Origin: Coturnix japonica
Taxonomy: Eukaryota > Chordata > Aves > Galliformes > Phasianidae
Assembly: GCF_001577835.2 (NCBI RefSeq)
Contig: NC_029529.1
Coordinates: 8,124,157 to 8,188,156, forward strand
Reading direction: 5' to 3'
Length of the DNA: 64,000 bases
Of the stretch, positions 1 through 20,200 are shown in pieces. The notes below the pieces were generated by a model. It was not told the origin of the DNA, searched no databases, and saw only the letters and a list, made by a program, of their open reading frames with translations. How positions within the stretch are numbered: position 1 is the first letter of the stretch; each line of letters begins with the position of its first letter. Both the position numbers and the translations under genes were made by a program.

Positions 1-468
1 AAAGAATTTGTCTTGGTTTTGTGTCAAGACGAGGAAAAGGTCCTTGTCCTGCCTGGAACAGCCTGCAAAGAAGGCCCTGTGCCTTAAAGCTGTATCTTAA
101 GGGATAATTGATCTATCTAAAATCTATACAAGGGGCCCATGATGATAATGATGTTCTATGTATTACTTTAGAATTAATATTGCATTTGCTCTTTAAAGCC
201 AGGAAGATCAATCCACCTGCAGCTGATGGCACAGCCATGGCGTTTGACACGTGTGCATGCTATACATGTACACACACACTAGCTATCCCCTTACAGCACA
301 GCACAGCTGCTCCAAGTTCTTCCCCATTCCCCACCCCCCACCCCAAGCCATCATCCCAACCCCACAGTACCCAGCAACAGCCCATCCCCTTTTCTCCCAG
401 TTCTCCACCTGCAGCCACTGATTCTGCATTGATAAAATAACAGATTTCCTACAGATTTCCTGTGAGAG
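1..468. other. Intergenic DNA downstream of CLEC19A
   Basis: No coding similarity is seen. It holds a short CA-rich stretch near 268-283 and a C/A-rich, low-G stretch at about 310-410. The small open frames here show no recognised domain. Confidence 0.6.
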
Positions 469-474
469 TTTATT
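469..474 (-). terminator. Putative CLEC19A polyadenylation signal
   Basis: AATAAA on the minus strand, 156 nt past the CLEC19A stop and the first canonical hexamer after it. A short 3' UTR is inferred, with cleavage near 450. Confidence 0.5.
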
Positions 475-629
475 TTAAACCCAACCCCAGGCTTAAATCT
501 GGGGGCTTCCATGGCTCTGCAGCTCACTTGTCAGCAGGCAGAGCTCCAGGGCCAAAGTGAAGAGCACGAAGCCTGCTCCATCCCAACCTGCCCCAATGAA
601 GCAGCACGAAGCTGGGCACGCAGTCAGGC

Positions 630-6074
<5,445 letters not shown>

Positions 6075-6245
6075 CGCCGCAGCTCCTCGGTCCTCGGCTC
6101 CGGCCAGGGCAGGCGGCGGCACTGGGGGCAGCTCCGGCCCCACCCGCGGCAGGAGGCGGCCCCGCACCTCCCCACTGCTGCCCTCCTCCACGAGCCGGGC
6201 GGGGATGCGGCTCCCGGCAGGGCTGCGCTCCCGGACTGCCCTGTA

Positions 6246-7090
6246 GGTTGGCTGTATCAGCGCCTGGAGCTCAGAGAGGAAGGCACTGGCTGTACTGGCT
6301 TCACACTGACGCCCACCTGCCTCGTACCGTCCTGCAACGTGAGGAACATCAAGCAGAGATGCAATGGATGCTCCAGAATGTCTCCTTTCCAACAACAACA
6401 TACGACAACAACAACGGATCCTTTCCGTGGTCAGAACTGTTTGGAAATAAACTTCTGATTTGGAAAAACAAAATAACACAACATTGTATTAAGTCATGTT
6501 CTAGTATCAGCATACAGGTAAGGGAAACACACACACATGCTATAGAACTCTGTGGTCCTGCTCCATTTCCCTGCACTGGGAGCCCTTCTTGGGAACACAG
6601 TCAGCACTGTTCCCTTCTAATTCTTGGCAACCAACCTAAGTTTACAGCTTTTTCTGGGACTGCAGCAAACCCTTCTCTCTTGTGGATGCCATCCCTTCAA
6701 TATAGGTTGTGAATGGGCAGAAAGCAAGACACAGATTCTCCTACAGCCACAATGCTGGTTTAAAATAAATCAATCTTTTACAATCTGTGATAAGTTGAGG
6801 GCAGCTCCTGCAGAGCACAGCGACCCACAGCCCCATGCAGACACCACACATCAGACTCCATCTCTTCAGGGTGCTCTGGCAGGGAATGCACCCAGCAGGA
6901 ATGGGGCTTTTGGCCACCAAGCAGGTAAGTCCGTGCCAGCTTCAGCCCTGCTCCACCAAAACAACTTTCTGCAGGTGAACCCAGAGAAAGGCCAGCTCCA
7001 GCCTTCCGGTTTGCCTTTACTTGCACCATAAACATAACTGAGCTCAACGCAAGAATTAATTCTGCTAACAGTTACCACCTCAGGGTGTGT
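6246..7090. other. Intergenic gap between SYT17 3' end and CLEC19A
   Basis: About 0.8-1 kb separates the putative SYT17 cleavage region from the CLEC19A promoter. No gene or recognised repeat is seen. Confidence 0.55.
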
Positions 7091-7107
7091 GGCACAATTA
7101 AATAGAT

Positions 7108-7113
7108 TTTTAT
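7108..7113 (-). terminator. Putative SYT17 polyadenylation signal
   Basis: AATAAA on the minus strand about 940 nt past the SYT17 stop, the first canonical hexamer I find downstream. It implies a 3' UTR of roughly 0.95 kb. Confidence 0.45.
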
Positions 7114-8055
7114 TGTCAATAAATATACAACCTGCATCATACCAGACAATATGCCGTGGAAAAAAAATAATAATAGTAATGTACAGAAGCAACCAATGGG
7201 ACAGTTTGACCACACCTACGTTCATGTGCTGACCTGGAAAACTACCTCAGTAAACACACACAACACAGAAGGAGTCACTGCAGTCTATCAGGGAAGTAAA
7301 ATTGTGCATTGGGGGCATTCTTAACTGCAGAAGTCCCCACAGCAGGTTTCTTTTGCACTACATCAGGTAGGACTGAGAAGTATAAATGCTACTGGAGACA
7401 TTTACTCGCTATATCATCACAGTACCTATTGGACGCACACAGACTGCTATGGAGAGTGGCAGACACTGCTGCTGGCAGCATGTCGGCCCCGCACAGCAAG
7501 GGCTGCATGTGCTGGCCACGAAGTAACAGGAGCTTAATTCTGTTGAAACAAGTACAAGGACAAAACTGGAGCCAGAATCGACTTCACCACAGCTTCTACC
7601 ATTTAAAAAAAACATCCTAGTCTAATTATGACGTTCACCAACAAGAGCACACAGGTACGTATATCTCCTAGAGGACGAGTCATGGATTTGGATCATAAGG
7701 AGAGTGGACACAACTCAGAACTCTTCCCCATCTTGGCATGTCCAGCGGCACCTCCACCTGCCACCTGCTGCTCTGACACTGAAACAGCAGAGCGGTGCCG
7801 GGCGCGGGGAGCAATGGGTCCGGCCAGTCAGGCGGCCGGTGCCACCGAGGAGCTGCTGGCACAGGACCTGGCAGGACATGGTTGGCTGGTGCTGCAGAGG
7901 TTTGCACAAAGGCCAACGCAGCCAGGTGGGTACTGGCAGCTGCTTCAGTCCAATGGAGCTGCTGTGGGGTGGGAGTGAGGTTGGGTGATTTGGAGGTTGG
8001 AGTTTGTTCCCTGCCATGCCCGCCTGTTCGGTTCGGCCGCCGCAGGTGCCAGACC

Positions 8056-8252
8056 TCATGTCACCTCCAGGGATGCTGGGGAGACGCGGTCACATTCCTC
8101 CCGTGAGCGCAGACTGTGCCACTGCTCCACAGCCGTCCGGTGCGCGTTGAGCATCCGACGCCAGTGGTTGGACTCGGGAGCACCTGTGGAGTACTGACCG
8201 ATGACGATCCGCCCAATGAAGTCATTGCTGCTCTTCACGTTGTGCCCATACA
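8056..8252 (-). CDS. SYT17: SYT17 coding exon 8: C2B end and stop
   Basis: 197 nt encoding VYGHNVKSSNDFIGRIVIGQ through NHWRRMLNAHRTAVEQWHSL to SPASLEVT and TGA (8058-8056). The WHXL-type motif of synaptotagmin C2B domains is present as WHSL. Confidence 0.97.
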
Positions 8253-11200
8253 CTGTGGGAAGCAGAAACAGGGACAGATCAAGGAAAGCATCTTGCTCAG
8301 CCACCCCGAGCACTGCAGAATGTGACCCCAGAGGATGGCTGTGTCCTGTGCTTGTGCCACCCCAACACATGAGATGTCAGTGACATTCTGAGGATGTTTC
8401 TTGAAGAGCTTTTGTGGAAGGTTTAACCAGGACACTGGAATTTTTAGTGTGCAGCTCATCAAGCCAAGAAACAGGCTGGGCAGTTTGGAAGGAATAAAAG
8501 AGAAGTTGTACTCAGATTTCAATATAATTGAAATAAACAGGACCTACAAATCCACATTGCTATTTAGCAAGAATATGGTAAACAATTATACCAACTAAAG
8601 AAAGGCCAAAATCTTTGTCCAAGCAAATCAGGATGCTGAAGCATCCAGACAACAGCCTTGACTTGGGTAAATGAACAAGAATGACAAGGATGTCATCCTC
8701 CAAAGGATCTGGAGGATGATTTTTCAAACACAAACGTCAACGACCCCTTGTAATGATAATCAGTATCATTCCCAAATTACAGATACGAATCTCACACACA
8801 CGGACTGTCAGTGGGATGCTTATACAGAACCAATTTTCTGTAATTATAACTTGTTAAAAGGCCAGGGAAGTAACCAAGGAAGAGACGCAAGCCTAACGCC
8901 TGTCCTTTGTGCTAGCCCAGCCTCGTGGAACAAAGCTGCAGACAGCTGCGGTTGGTAATTATGGGCCTGATGCTGGCCAAGGCTGCGTGTCCTGTTGGAC
9001 AGGCATAAAAGCACCTTGTGTTTTGAGAAATAAAGCCACAGCTCATTAGGAAGTTGAACCAAAAGTCTACAAAAGCTGAAGCCAGGATAACCGCAGGCAC
9101 TGGCTGGAGTACTAAAGATTAAAACCTTTCCCATGAAAGAGGAGGACTTCTAAGAACAAACGCCTGCAGGGGCTCCAGGACCCAAGCAGGTAGGTTCAGG
9201 GCACTAGCACAGAACAGCACGCTCCCTCTGCAAGTAGCAGCACCCCTCAGCACTGCATCTCAGCCTGTGCTTGAGATGCTTTTTCTTACCAAACGACCTG
9301 GGGCTATCTTTGGGAACAGCAAAGCTCTGTTCTCATGGCCACCATGAGCCACGCAGGCAGCTTCGTGCTACTGCAGCATGCCCAGCACACCAGTCCACTG
9401 AGTGCTGGCTCAGCCCTCTCCACACCACAGCACCTTTAGCCACACAAGCAAAACCTTCATGTCCCCCACTTTAGGACATCTGTGGCTGCCCAGGTTGTCC
9501 CCATTAGTTCCCAGAGGTGAAGCCACCAGCACCTGGAGGCACATCTCCAACAGGTGCTGGTGTCCTGAGGGCAGCTCTGTGCTGCCTGGGGAACTGCCTC
9601 TCAGGCTGCAGTAAGGAGCTGTAAGCCACCCATCCCCACCAGTACACAGCCTGCCAGTGTTATTTATGGGCTCTCACATAAGGGAAGAGATCACAAATGT
9701 GGTTAGCAATAGTTATGCCAAACGGCCTGCTACAATTTATTACCCTAGCAAAAGCAAACATGATAAAATCACATAAAAGCGCCCCCAAATCAAATGCTTC
9801 CCCGCTTTCTAAAATACAGCCGTTTCTTCCCCACTTTTTTGTTTTCCTTTTCTTTATTTCATGCACATTAGAGGATGAAGCTTAATCCTGAGCGACAAAA
9901 CCATTTCAAACCAGGAAGTCCTAAATGCCACCTATTACTCACAGCTTAAATTAGCAGAGGCAAAGTATCCCAGGAACACCGAATCTTCTGACACAGTCCA
10001 CAGCAGGATCATAAAACACAAAGGTGCATTAAATGCAGGGGCCATTTGTTTTAGCATTGACTCAAGCATTTTGAATTCTTATAAGGTAAAGCACCTTGCT
10101 GGAGGTGTTACTGCTAAATAGAAAAGGCTTTGTCATCCTAATGGAGCTGTCTGAAGCCACAGGACTCATTCCTCATCCCTTCTGGAGAACCTGACCTCTA
10201 TTCTCATCCTGTCAAGTAATTAGTATGCTGATTCCTTCAGGGTATTAATGTGCTAATTACACAAGCATTGTTGCTTCTCTCATTAACTAATTTCGATAGC
10301 ACAGAGGTAGACTGATAGCTGAAGAACAGGGTGGAGGTTTCCCAAGGCTGAGCACTTGCTCACAACGCTCCTGCAGACCATAAGTGACAGCACCACATCC
10401 AGCCCAGCTGGGTGAACCTGCAGCCTCCCCAGCCACCAGCACCCAACGCTGCAGGCCTGATGCTGTCAGCAGGGGCTCACAAGGTGCCCAGGGCTGATCC
10501 AAAGAGCAGCTCCACGTACACTCAATCTGCAGGAGGAGGGCCCTGGCTCTCTACTCCTGCCCCAGGCCACATTAGCTGGCCCTCAGCACCCCTCCAGAGC
10601 CCAAGGGGGAGCTCTGAAGAGATCACAGGTTAAACACACTCCCACCAACTCTGCAGGGCTGCTCAGAAGCAGAAAATAGGTAATTATCAGCTGGGTCTGT
10701 TGGGCTGACCCACTCTGGTTACAGGCAGTAGACGCTGCTTTCCTGTTAACAAAGTGATTTTCCTGACTGAACCTACACACCTGATCTCATCGGCTCTCTT
10801 TCCACCATTGCAGCAATTTACACAATAGCAACATTCATTTCCAGGCCAACTTGGAGCAAAAAGCAATTAAGGAAGCAGAGGTCAAACCAATTCCTTTTGC
10901 AGCTGCTCTTTACTGAGAGATGCATTTACAAACTGAAAGGCTTTAAAAAAAAAAACAAAAAAAAAACCAACCCTAAAGAATCTCTTTCTAGTAGAAATGC
11001 TGAAATATAAAAGAAAATTGAGTTCACTCGTGTCCATTGAAAGGGCTGAATACTTGAGGACAAGCAATGCAAATAAAGCATTTCTGTGCTATCCTCTTAT
11101 CACCACATTGATCCCAACTGATCCAAGAGCCTGCCTGCATGGTGTCAGCCAAGCACAGATCCAGCCCAAAAGCTAATTTACACCATTTTCTTAAGCCATT

Positions 11201-14200
11201 TCCTTAAGCTTGCTTAAGGAAGTGCCTTGCTCAGCCATGACCACACACATCTGCACCTCCTGAATGCCCCACACCAGATGTGCCCAAGATTTTCTGAGCC
11301 TTTGCTGCCTCCTGCAGGCACTGGGCCCTACAGCCCCATGGCCACTGCTCCAAAAAAGGAGAAATGCCATCTCCTCTGGGCTAGCTATCAAGCAGAACAC
11401 CTTCTCCTGATTTATATCAGTATGCCATCAGCTTGTTTGCAGCACAGCAACCCCCATAACCTAACTGTCCCCAGACTTTTGGGGTTTAATGCAATTTGTT
11501 TGCATATTTTAAAAGGCTTTAAATAATTGAGCACTGCTTTGATGGATCACCTGCACCCCTGACACCCAGCTATGAACAGCCCCAGTGCAGCAGGCAAGCA
11601 GTATTTCCTTCCCAAGCCTGTACAGGTAGAAAAATCAGCGTCCAGCCTTTTCCATGCTGTGTACACCATCTAAAACAGGTCTGAAACTACTTTTAAACTG
11701 CTTGACATCAATATTAAAGAGCTACTTAGTGCAGAGTGGGTGTTGTTAGCAGACAGACTAACTATGCTTATTGCGAAGGCCATGGAGTGGACCAAATTTT
11801 ACCCTTTGCTCCCTGAGTGCAGCCAGTAATATTCATCAGAAAGAAAAAAGGCAAGGGAGGACACACAGTGCCTTTGCACTTATCAATTTAATCTCCACAA
11901 GCTGATTTGCATGGAAAACTCACTTTCCTGCACCTCCTCCATCAGGCTGCCCACGACACCCAGCTGCAGAAGGAATCTGAACCCCAAGAGTGGCCAAACC
12001 CAGAAGCTGGGAGGCAGCTCCACATCCTGCACCCCTGGTGTGGGCATCTCATCCCCTGGCAGCTCCACACCCAGAGCAGCCAGTGCCATGCAGATTGTTC
12101 CTCATTTGATATACAGAAAGATTACAGCCCAGTGAGATGCTGCAGCAATTTCTTTCACCGTTGCATGAGCAAAACAAGATAAAAAGAGTGAGGTCGAGAG
12201 AGGCGTGACACTGTTTAAATTAATGGGCTGCAACATCAGCAAGTGCTGTGGGTCAGCTCTGAGAGAGGCTCTGCTCTTTTCTTTAGGAGAAGATTGCTAA
12301 AAAAATTCCAGAGAACTCCAGAAACCATCATTTTCTGCCATGCCTGCAGTGATGCACAGACTGAAGACACTGACTTCTTATTAACAAAGTCAGGCAGAAT
12401 GAAGAGTCTTCATTTTGCCTCCCTTGCAAGCAACAGATTGGCTCGGAAGCACAAACACCCTGGTGCTCTCATTGTTATTAATTCCTGTCTTCCTCATTAA
12501 AGTGTCCAGCCTGGTGCAAAAATGCAGAAGTAGCCCTGAGCATCTTCCCCAAGCAGCCCAAATCCCACATTGCAGGCAGGAGGGGGTTCAGAGCCCCCAT
12601 TGCCTCAGCAGAGTGAACCAGCACCTTCTCCCTGCAGCAGTTTGCCCACAGCCTCGTTCCAAAGTCCAAAAGCAGTTCCCATCCCAGTGCAGGACCTCTC
12701 CCCCAGGGAAGGCCCCAGGTAACTATTTTTACAGCTAATCTTCCATTTCCAAGGCTGGTTTGGGGTCCCTTTGCCCCAGGAGAAGAGGTGTCCCCACTGA
12801 CCTGCTGGGTCACACCATGTGGAGCAGAGCAGCAGCACCACTCTGTTATCCTTAAAGCCAGGCACAGACCATATGGTGTACACTGCATAAATACATAAAG
12901 TATTTTGTAACGCCAGAAACAAAGGCCAATTTCTGATCTAAATTAAACAGGTCTAAATCCTGAGAAAATCCTCTGCTGACATCAATGTTTTTTGCTTTTC
13001 TTCCTTTGACTAAGATAGGATTACACAGGTTTAAGCACAGATTGGATTCCTCTTCTGACCTGCAATATCTGTATATTCCTGATATATGAAACTATATATA
13101 GACATCACATTGCTTCAGAAGCACAGGTCTAACAGGAACAATCTTCTAGCAGCAAATTGCCTATCTATTTATCTAAGAGATATTACACTGCCCAGCACAG
13201 CATTAAAAAAAAAAAAAAAGAAATCACCTCTTTTTCCTGTATGCCAGCATGGGGGAGGCAAAAAAGTTTCATTTGCCTCATAGAAGAAGAGACATTTTTT
13301 TTTCCCCATAAATGTGTGCAAAAGACAAAATGCCTGAATTTTTATGAGAAATGAAAGCAAGAGGAGAAACAAGACACGAACATCTGAAGCAGCAAGTCAA
13401 AAATTAGACATGTAATGACCCCAAACAGATTGTGCTTCCCACCCCCTGCAAATGGGCACCTGAAGATGATGAAGGCGTGACCTTCAGATGCCAGTATACA
13501 CAGCCAGGCAAATCAAAATTCACACGTATTTCTGGAGTAGCCAGGGGCCAAATCTATTATTTAAGTTCAATGTGTTCCAATTATCCGAACATTTGGAAAC
13601 CAGCCTACTAATTAAAAGGAAAATAAAAATGAAAAGCCTTGACGTGTCTGCATGCCATTCTTGGGGCTCCTAAAAATCTTTGGCTTTTGGCAAAAACCAA
13701 AAGCATCACCTCCATGTCCAACATCCACACCACCAGCCTGACCACCACTCATCCAGACTGAATCCCAGATAACTTTATTTCATGCGTATATTACTTTGGG
13801 TAAATGCAACTTTTAGATCTGTAAGCAAACTGAATACCATCAACAACACATCCCGACAAGGATTTTTCTTCCTCAAAAAATTCAAACTTCATTAAATGGT
13901 TCTTACATCTTCCCAAGGGCTGAGGGAAAGGGAAAACAAGATAACGAGGAATGAGGTATACTGCTATTGAACAGCAATCTGTTATTTTAATCAAGCACTC
14001 CCCTATTAACTGGAAGTTAATTAGAGCTGCAGGATAAAGCATCAGCACAATCTTGAGGCTGAAGACACAAACCGTAGCAGTGCTTACTGCAGGGAACACT
14101 CATGGTGTTGTCACGGCCCTGTGGTGCATGGCAGCCCTCGAAACCACAGCTGTAGGTGTTCAGCATCCCACCATTCAACTCCACTTCCTCAGGAACTGAA

Positions 14201-17200
14201 AAAATAAACTAAAGCAAAACCAACACGTTCCTACATTATCATTAAAGCACACTGAAAAGCAAAGAGACTTTCATAAAATCCTACAAATGGTTCAGAGGAG
14301 AGAGTGCCTGCAAGCTCTAAGTGATCAGAAGCCAGAGGATCACCAAAATGTGGTTTGCCCCAGAGCTACAGTGGCTTTTATTGGGCCATCTGGGCTTTAC
14401 TGCACCACAAACAGCATTACCCAATTGTTATTAACAATGCTATAATCATTAACAAAACACCATGGTGCTGGGATGTCAGGTGTCATCATGCCTCTTGCTG
14501 TCTGAAGGTTAGGCTGGGACTCTGAGGCTCAGTCCCAAACCTCCCAGGGAACAGCACACACCCACAGTCCAGCACTCAGCCAGCCCAAGTATGAAGCTGC
14601 TGCTGCACCAAGGTCCTCAGCAGTGTGCCCAGGGGTGACCTCAGGCTATTGCTTGAAGGCAGCAGTTGAATACCACTATCCACAGGACCAAGAATAATGA
14701 GGAGCAGCCTTTGCTCAGAGGTATGTGTGCACAGGAGAACGTGCTGTCCTTCCAAACCTGCCCTGCTAGGGGCAGCCCTCAAGCTGCCCACACCCCAGGA
14801 GATGGCCCCAGGGCTGGTCAAGCTGCAAGTGGATAAAAGCACCACAAAGAAACATAACACTGTTTGCACAGGTGCTCATTACCAAGACAAGGTGTCTGAT
14901 GGAGTAAATTACAATCAAACATCTCCACAAGTTGTTGCCTCACTAACTGATGCTCGTTACAAGGCCTGACTGTTTTCCTGGTGAGGAGCTGTTGTACAGA
15001 TGGTGCTCTGGTGAAGAAGACTCCCCCCAGCTCATCTCAACTCCTTTAGGACAAGAAGTGGGGACCCTGAGGCAGCAACATCCCCAGAAGGTACCTGAGA
15101 AGAAGGCACACGTGCCCTGCACCAATGTGGAAGGAAAGAGAAGCACTTTGGGTTGTGAACACCAATAACCTCCGGAATTCAGTCCCAATATGCCCAAGGA
15201 GCCAAGAGGTTTAGTGGGCATGCTGGGGATGGGTTGATGGTTAGATGATCTTAGCAGTCTTTTCCAACCTTAATCACTCTGATTCTAAGGAGAAAGAAAG
15301 GTCTAAGAAATGGTCCAAAACACCCCAAATCTTGCCTCACTGCTGAGTTGCCTCCACACTCCCCACCTGCACACACAGGCTTCCCATCCCCAGCACAGCC
15401 ATGCCCCAGTGTGGGCTCAGTCCAGGGGTGGTTCTCTACAGCTCCATGAGGAATGCAGTGCAGAGGAGAAGTCTACGGAGCTGCCAGGCTGCAAGGCTGC
15501 TACACACTGTCATTGGGAAAGCCACAGGAGAAACAGGCACAAATCTCCATTAGTGTGCACTGATAGACAATTTGGCTTTTCAAGACAAAAAAACACCATG
15601 GAAAAAATAATAACTGTACTTTGTCTGATAGCGCATCACTCTGCAGTGTAGCTACACATAGGGAGGCAGGAGCTGATAGAGATTGGCACAGCTCCATCGC
15701 CTTCAAATGAAGCCAAGCCAATGTAAAGACAGCTGCACACTGGGTCCAAAATATGAAGCCACAAAAAGGGCTCCTTTAAATTATTGAAGATATACTCATT
15801 TCCTGGCTTCCATGACTGGTTTTGCAGCTCTCTACCCACTTAGAACGGCATCAACTACCCTTCAAGCACAATTATTTTCCTTTCCAATTGGACTTTGACT
15901 CAACGGCAAATTTAATTAACTGACCTAAAGGACAAGAGCCATGGAAAGCAAAAAATAAAATTAAAAATCAGCTCCAGAAAACAAACAACAGAAAGAACCA
16001 CCAACCACAGCAAAAACAAGGCAAACAAACTGAAACCTGGAGCAAAAACAGGCATTCCAGGATTACTTACTGCAACTTTCAAAGCAAGCACTACCAGCCA
16101 AGCACCAAGTAAGAGAAACAGCACTGAAACCTGACTGCGTAATGCACCGATGATGAATCACACAACTAACTTCCAACTCACTTACTTTAAAATACATCTA
16201 TTTGTACACACACACGCAGAGGGGGAAAAAAAAAGAAATTAAAAATCCAACAGCCACTTGTCAATGCCAACTGCCTCAGCTCCAGTGAGGAGCAGAACAC
16301 CCCACTCACCCTCCCCATCACACAGTGCTGGTACTGTGTCTATTTTTCCTCCTATAAGAACATGAAAACAAAGAGAAGAGTATTTCACATCTGTCACGTG
16401 AGCACCTGACAGAAGATTCCAAGAACAGACTCATCATTGCTTATGAAAGGTGCATTCAGGACGACGTGCCTGCAAAGACGTGATTAATTATAGGCTTTTG
16501 GCTGAGGAAATATTTGAACATGAAGGGCAGGATTTAAATTACTGATCAGCATCGCTTTTGCTGTGACACGTTTGGAAACAAGCAAATGGGTGGGAATTAG
16601 GCTCCCGGTACAGGCTGTGACACCTGCATCTGCCATGTAAGAAATAAAATAAGTCAATGTATTTTTCTTCCAGATACAGATCCATTTCACTTATTGGAAA
16701 GGTGGTGAGTAATGGGCAGGAATCTGCCAAAAAATACAATTAGAAGCACAGGAACTCAGGAATGGCTGTGGGTGCAGCATGTGACCCCAAAGCCACTGCC
16801 CAGCCCCCACACTTCTTCAGCAGAGCTGTGCTGCAGGGAAGAATGATGTCTGTGCCACATACCTGTGACTGCATCATCTGGCAGGCAAACTATGTTAGGT
16901 ACCAAAAGTTACCTTTGCCAGTGGTTGGGTTCAATGCTTGTCTCTTATTCTTCTGGTTTTTGGCTTTATGTCATATTGGCTATCACCAAGAGTGTAATTA
17001 ATGCACAAAACCATTCCCAATGGCACCAATTAAGCACAGAACAGACAAGATGAATCCCCAGCAGCTTCAGCCACAAGCTGAGGAGGGCTCTGAAGAGCAC
17101 AGTGTGCTTACTGAGCTTTCCCAGAACTCCAGCAATGGCCGCCCCTTTTGGGGCAGATACCAGGACCAGCACTGCCCTGCGTGGGCTCACTGCATGCCCA

Positions 17201-20200
17201 CAAACAGTGAGCATGTCACCTCAGAGGTGACCAAGGCCACACCGACAACAGCAACACATTTACCTGTGAACACCAAGCTGGCATTTTCCAGTTCTTCTTG
17301 GGGAACCTTGAAGCTGAAGGATTCATTGTAGAAGGGATCTATCGTCCCCCGCATGCAGGAGGTTTTCTTGGTTTTTGTTAACTTCAATCCATGAACAAGC
17401 TGGATTTTCACAAAAGGATCTAACAAAAATATAATAAACACAGGCTGTATGTTACTGGAGTGGTGAAATGATGCCCTTGGTTCAGGAAGGTTGAGCACAG
17501 CTGGGCACAGGGACATGGATCATGCTGGAGGGCAGCACTAGGGAAGGACTGGAGCCTGCAGCACCACGCAGCAGGGAGGCAGGAGTTGGGCAGCTGCCTT
17601 AGAAACGCTCCTGCTGAAACCACACCGAGCACAATTAATGACGACCTCGACTCAGGCCAGATGCTCTGCTCTTCCTGAAAAATGCCAGCATTCTGACAGC
17701 AGCAGCGCTGGGGCAGGGAGTATGGCCTGGTGCACCAAGCGATTACTGGTCTGCATGCTCCAAAAAAACAGGGACACCCTGTGAAAACCTAACGTTGTCC
17801 ACAAAGCAGCAAGTTACCCTAAATAAAACCACCACAGTATTAATGCTCACACAGTGCTCGGCATCTGCAAAGTATAAAGACAACCTTGAACAGGCTGCCC
17901 TACTACATGGAATGTGGAGGTAATTGGGGTTTCTGGCTCCTCACCTCACTCTAGTTCACAGATTTTGAACTTCAGCATCACAAAGGCATTCGTACCCTCA
18001 ATTTTAGCTCAGGGTAAGTGTTCTGGCTACTTTGGTTACTGTTGGCTATATATATATAAAACGAATATCCAGTGCCTTGTATTAAAAGGAACTGAGCATC
18101 CAAATCCCCCTGGATCCTGCACAAATTGCAGCCTTATTGCCAGTCCGTTTTAGAAGCACATAAAAGCTGTGCATGAGTAATGTGAGAAATACCCTGCCCT
18201 TTACCTGAACCTTGGCTCATGTCTGTCTGAAGAAGCTGTTTTGCTCTAATGATGTCCACGTTCAGCCTTCCTGCGCTGGGCAGGTAGTTTAGTGACAACA
18301 GCAGCTCCCCCAGCTCAACTTCATTCTATGGGGAAAAGGGAATGTGGAAATTCAGAACACAGCTTGGAGGGGAAGGAAAGAGCAGGGAGAGAAATTAAAT
18401 AAATCCCATTTGCCTAAGTGCCTGAAAAACAAATTTTAGTCACACTCTAAGCTGCAACCAAGAACCATCTGGTGGTACCTCGTGCTGAGCAGAAACAAGA
18501 AAGAATACTATCCCCAGATGAAGCTCTGTTCCTTAACCTCTGATCGTTCAGCAGCTTTTCAGTAGTCGTTGCAAAGAGGACCTATAAGGAGGAAGGAATA
18601 CAAGGTCAGTAGTTTCTCCCCCCCTGCTTCGTTTTGAGTGATTCCATGCGGTTCTCATCTCATCAGCCTCACCTCCTGATTAACACACACAACATGGACT
18701 CCATCTGAGATGTCCTCTCCCCTCCCCAGCCCCAGTGACCACCAACAGCCCCCTGGGAGCTTCAGGCACAGCTCAGGGAGGAGGTGGTCAGCATGTTCCT
18801 GGGTCTTGTGGGAAGAGCCAGAGCTGTATTCCAGTATCCAGCTCTGCCCACCCCAGCAGGACACAGTGCTGAGTGCCTGGCTTAGCCCAGCCCTTGCTTT
18901 TTGTCAGGCTGTATCACAGGAACATCACTGTTCAGCCATTATTTACCTTCCTTTCACTTCACTTAATGATGCTTAGGAACAGTAATTAATAATACTAAGA
19001 CAAAGAGCTGGAGAGCTGACATCACTGCTCCTCAGACATGGCAGCACAGAATAACCTCTCCCCCTTAGCTTGATCTGGCTCAGAGCCACCATTACTCTCA
19101 GACACAAACTATTATCAGTGAAACAAGGCTTCACTGAACTGAGCTGCACAGCCCACATGAGGGCTGGCCACCAGCTCCTCTCCTTCCCTGCAGAAGCCCC
19201 AGGCCAGCTCTGCATTCCATGGTGCAGGGCAGGTCCAAATGGAGCAGAGATCTGACCACCACCACCCATTCCCAGAAGAAAAAGGAGCTGCTGTGGTATT
19301 GCTTTCATAACAAAAGGCTTAAATATCTTTAATGATACCCCAAATATTACATTACAGGAATCAGAGACTAAGTGACTGGGTAGACAATATAGAGAAAAAG
19401 CTGCGATATGCAGCCACAGCCAGAGCCCATCCAGCTCCACCAGCAGACAGGTCAGCATGGGAGCTTCCCATCCCACACTGACCAATGTGAGCACACCACA
19501 GCTCTGCCCAGACCCGCTGTGTGTGGGGCTGCACCTCTGGCTCCTCACCCCCAAGCCCAGTGCTGCATCTGACACCATGTAATCACGTTAAAAGTTCTCC
19601 CGCAGGCACTCAGCCTCCTCTGCTCCTGCTGACTGCTCCTGGCAAAGGCAGCGGGATGTGCTCAGCATGCAGGAGCAGGTGGCAGGCTGAGGGAGCCCTG
19701 TGCCTCTGATGCAATATCATACAATTCTTTTTTTGTTTGTTTCTTTTTTCCTCTTTATATGGAAAATACACCAAGAGTCTGCCTGATTCTACAATATTCC
19801 CTCCCCTGCACCCTTGACTACCCCATAGCCACACCAGCAGTGTCAGCCCCGAGCTGGCCCATCCTGAAGGCACTTTCCCTACAGCCTCTCTCCACACAAA
19901 GAAAAGCACCTGACTTCTTATCCCTACCTCTTTTCGTCACAGCATCATGAAGGTCATGTTATGCAGCACGATGAGATCACACACTCATATTAACCACATT
20001 ATTTCCTGCTGTTGCTGCAATTTTGTTGCTTTTCCTGGATGGCAAACCCCCTCCATCAGCCTTTGTGCAGCCCCACGTCACAGCACTCTTCAATATATGA
20101 TATTTTCAGTTATTTCCATCAGCAAGCCATTCCCTAATACATGCATTGTGCTCAGAACTCTTCCAAGGCCAAGCCATACCCAGATAAGTTTTCATAGCCA

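Noticed and set aside
7490-8056. Possible extra coding sequence in the SYT17 3' UTR
   Set aside because: Overlapping short frames in several phases; the SYT17 frame ends cleanly at LEVT and TGA like its orthologue.
18973-19578. 201-codon minus-strand frame in SYT17 intron 5
   Set aside because: No recognised domain, no flanking splice pattern, and low-bias composition; chance open frame.
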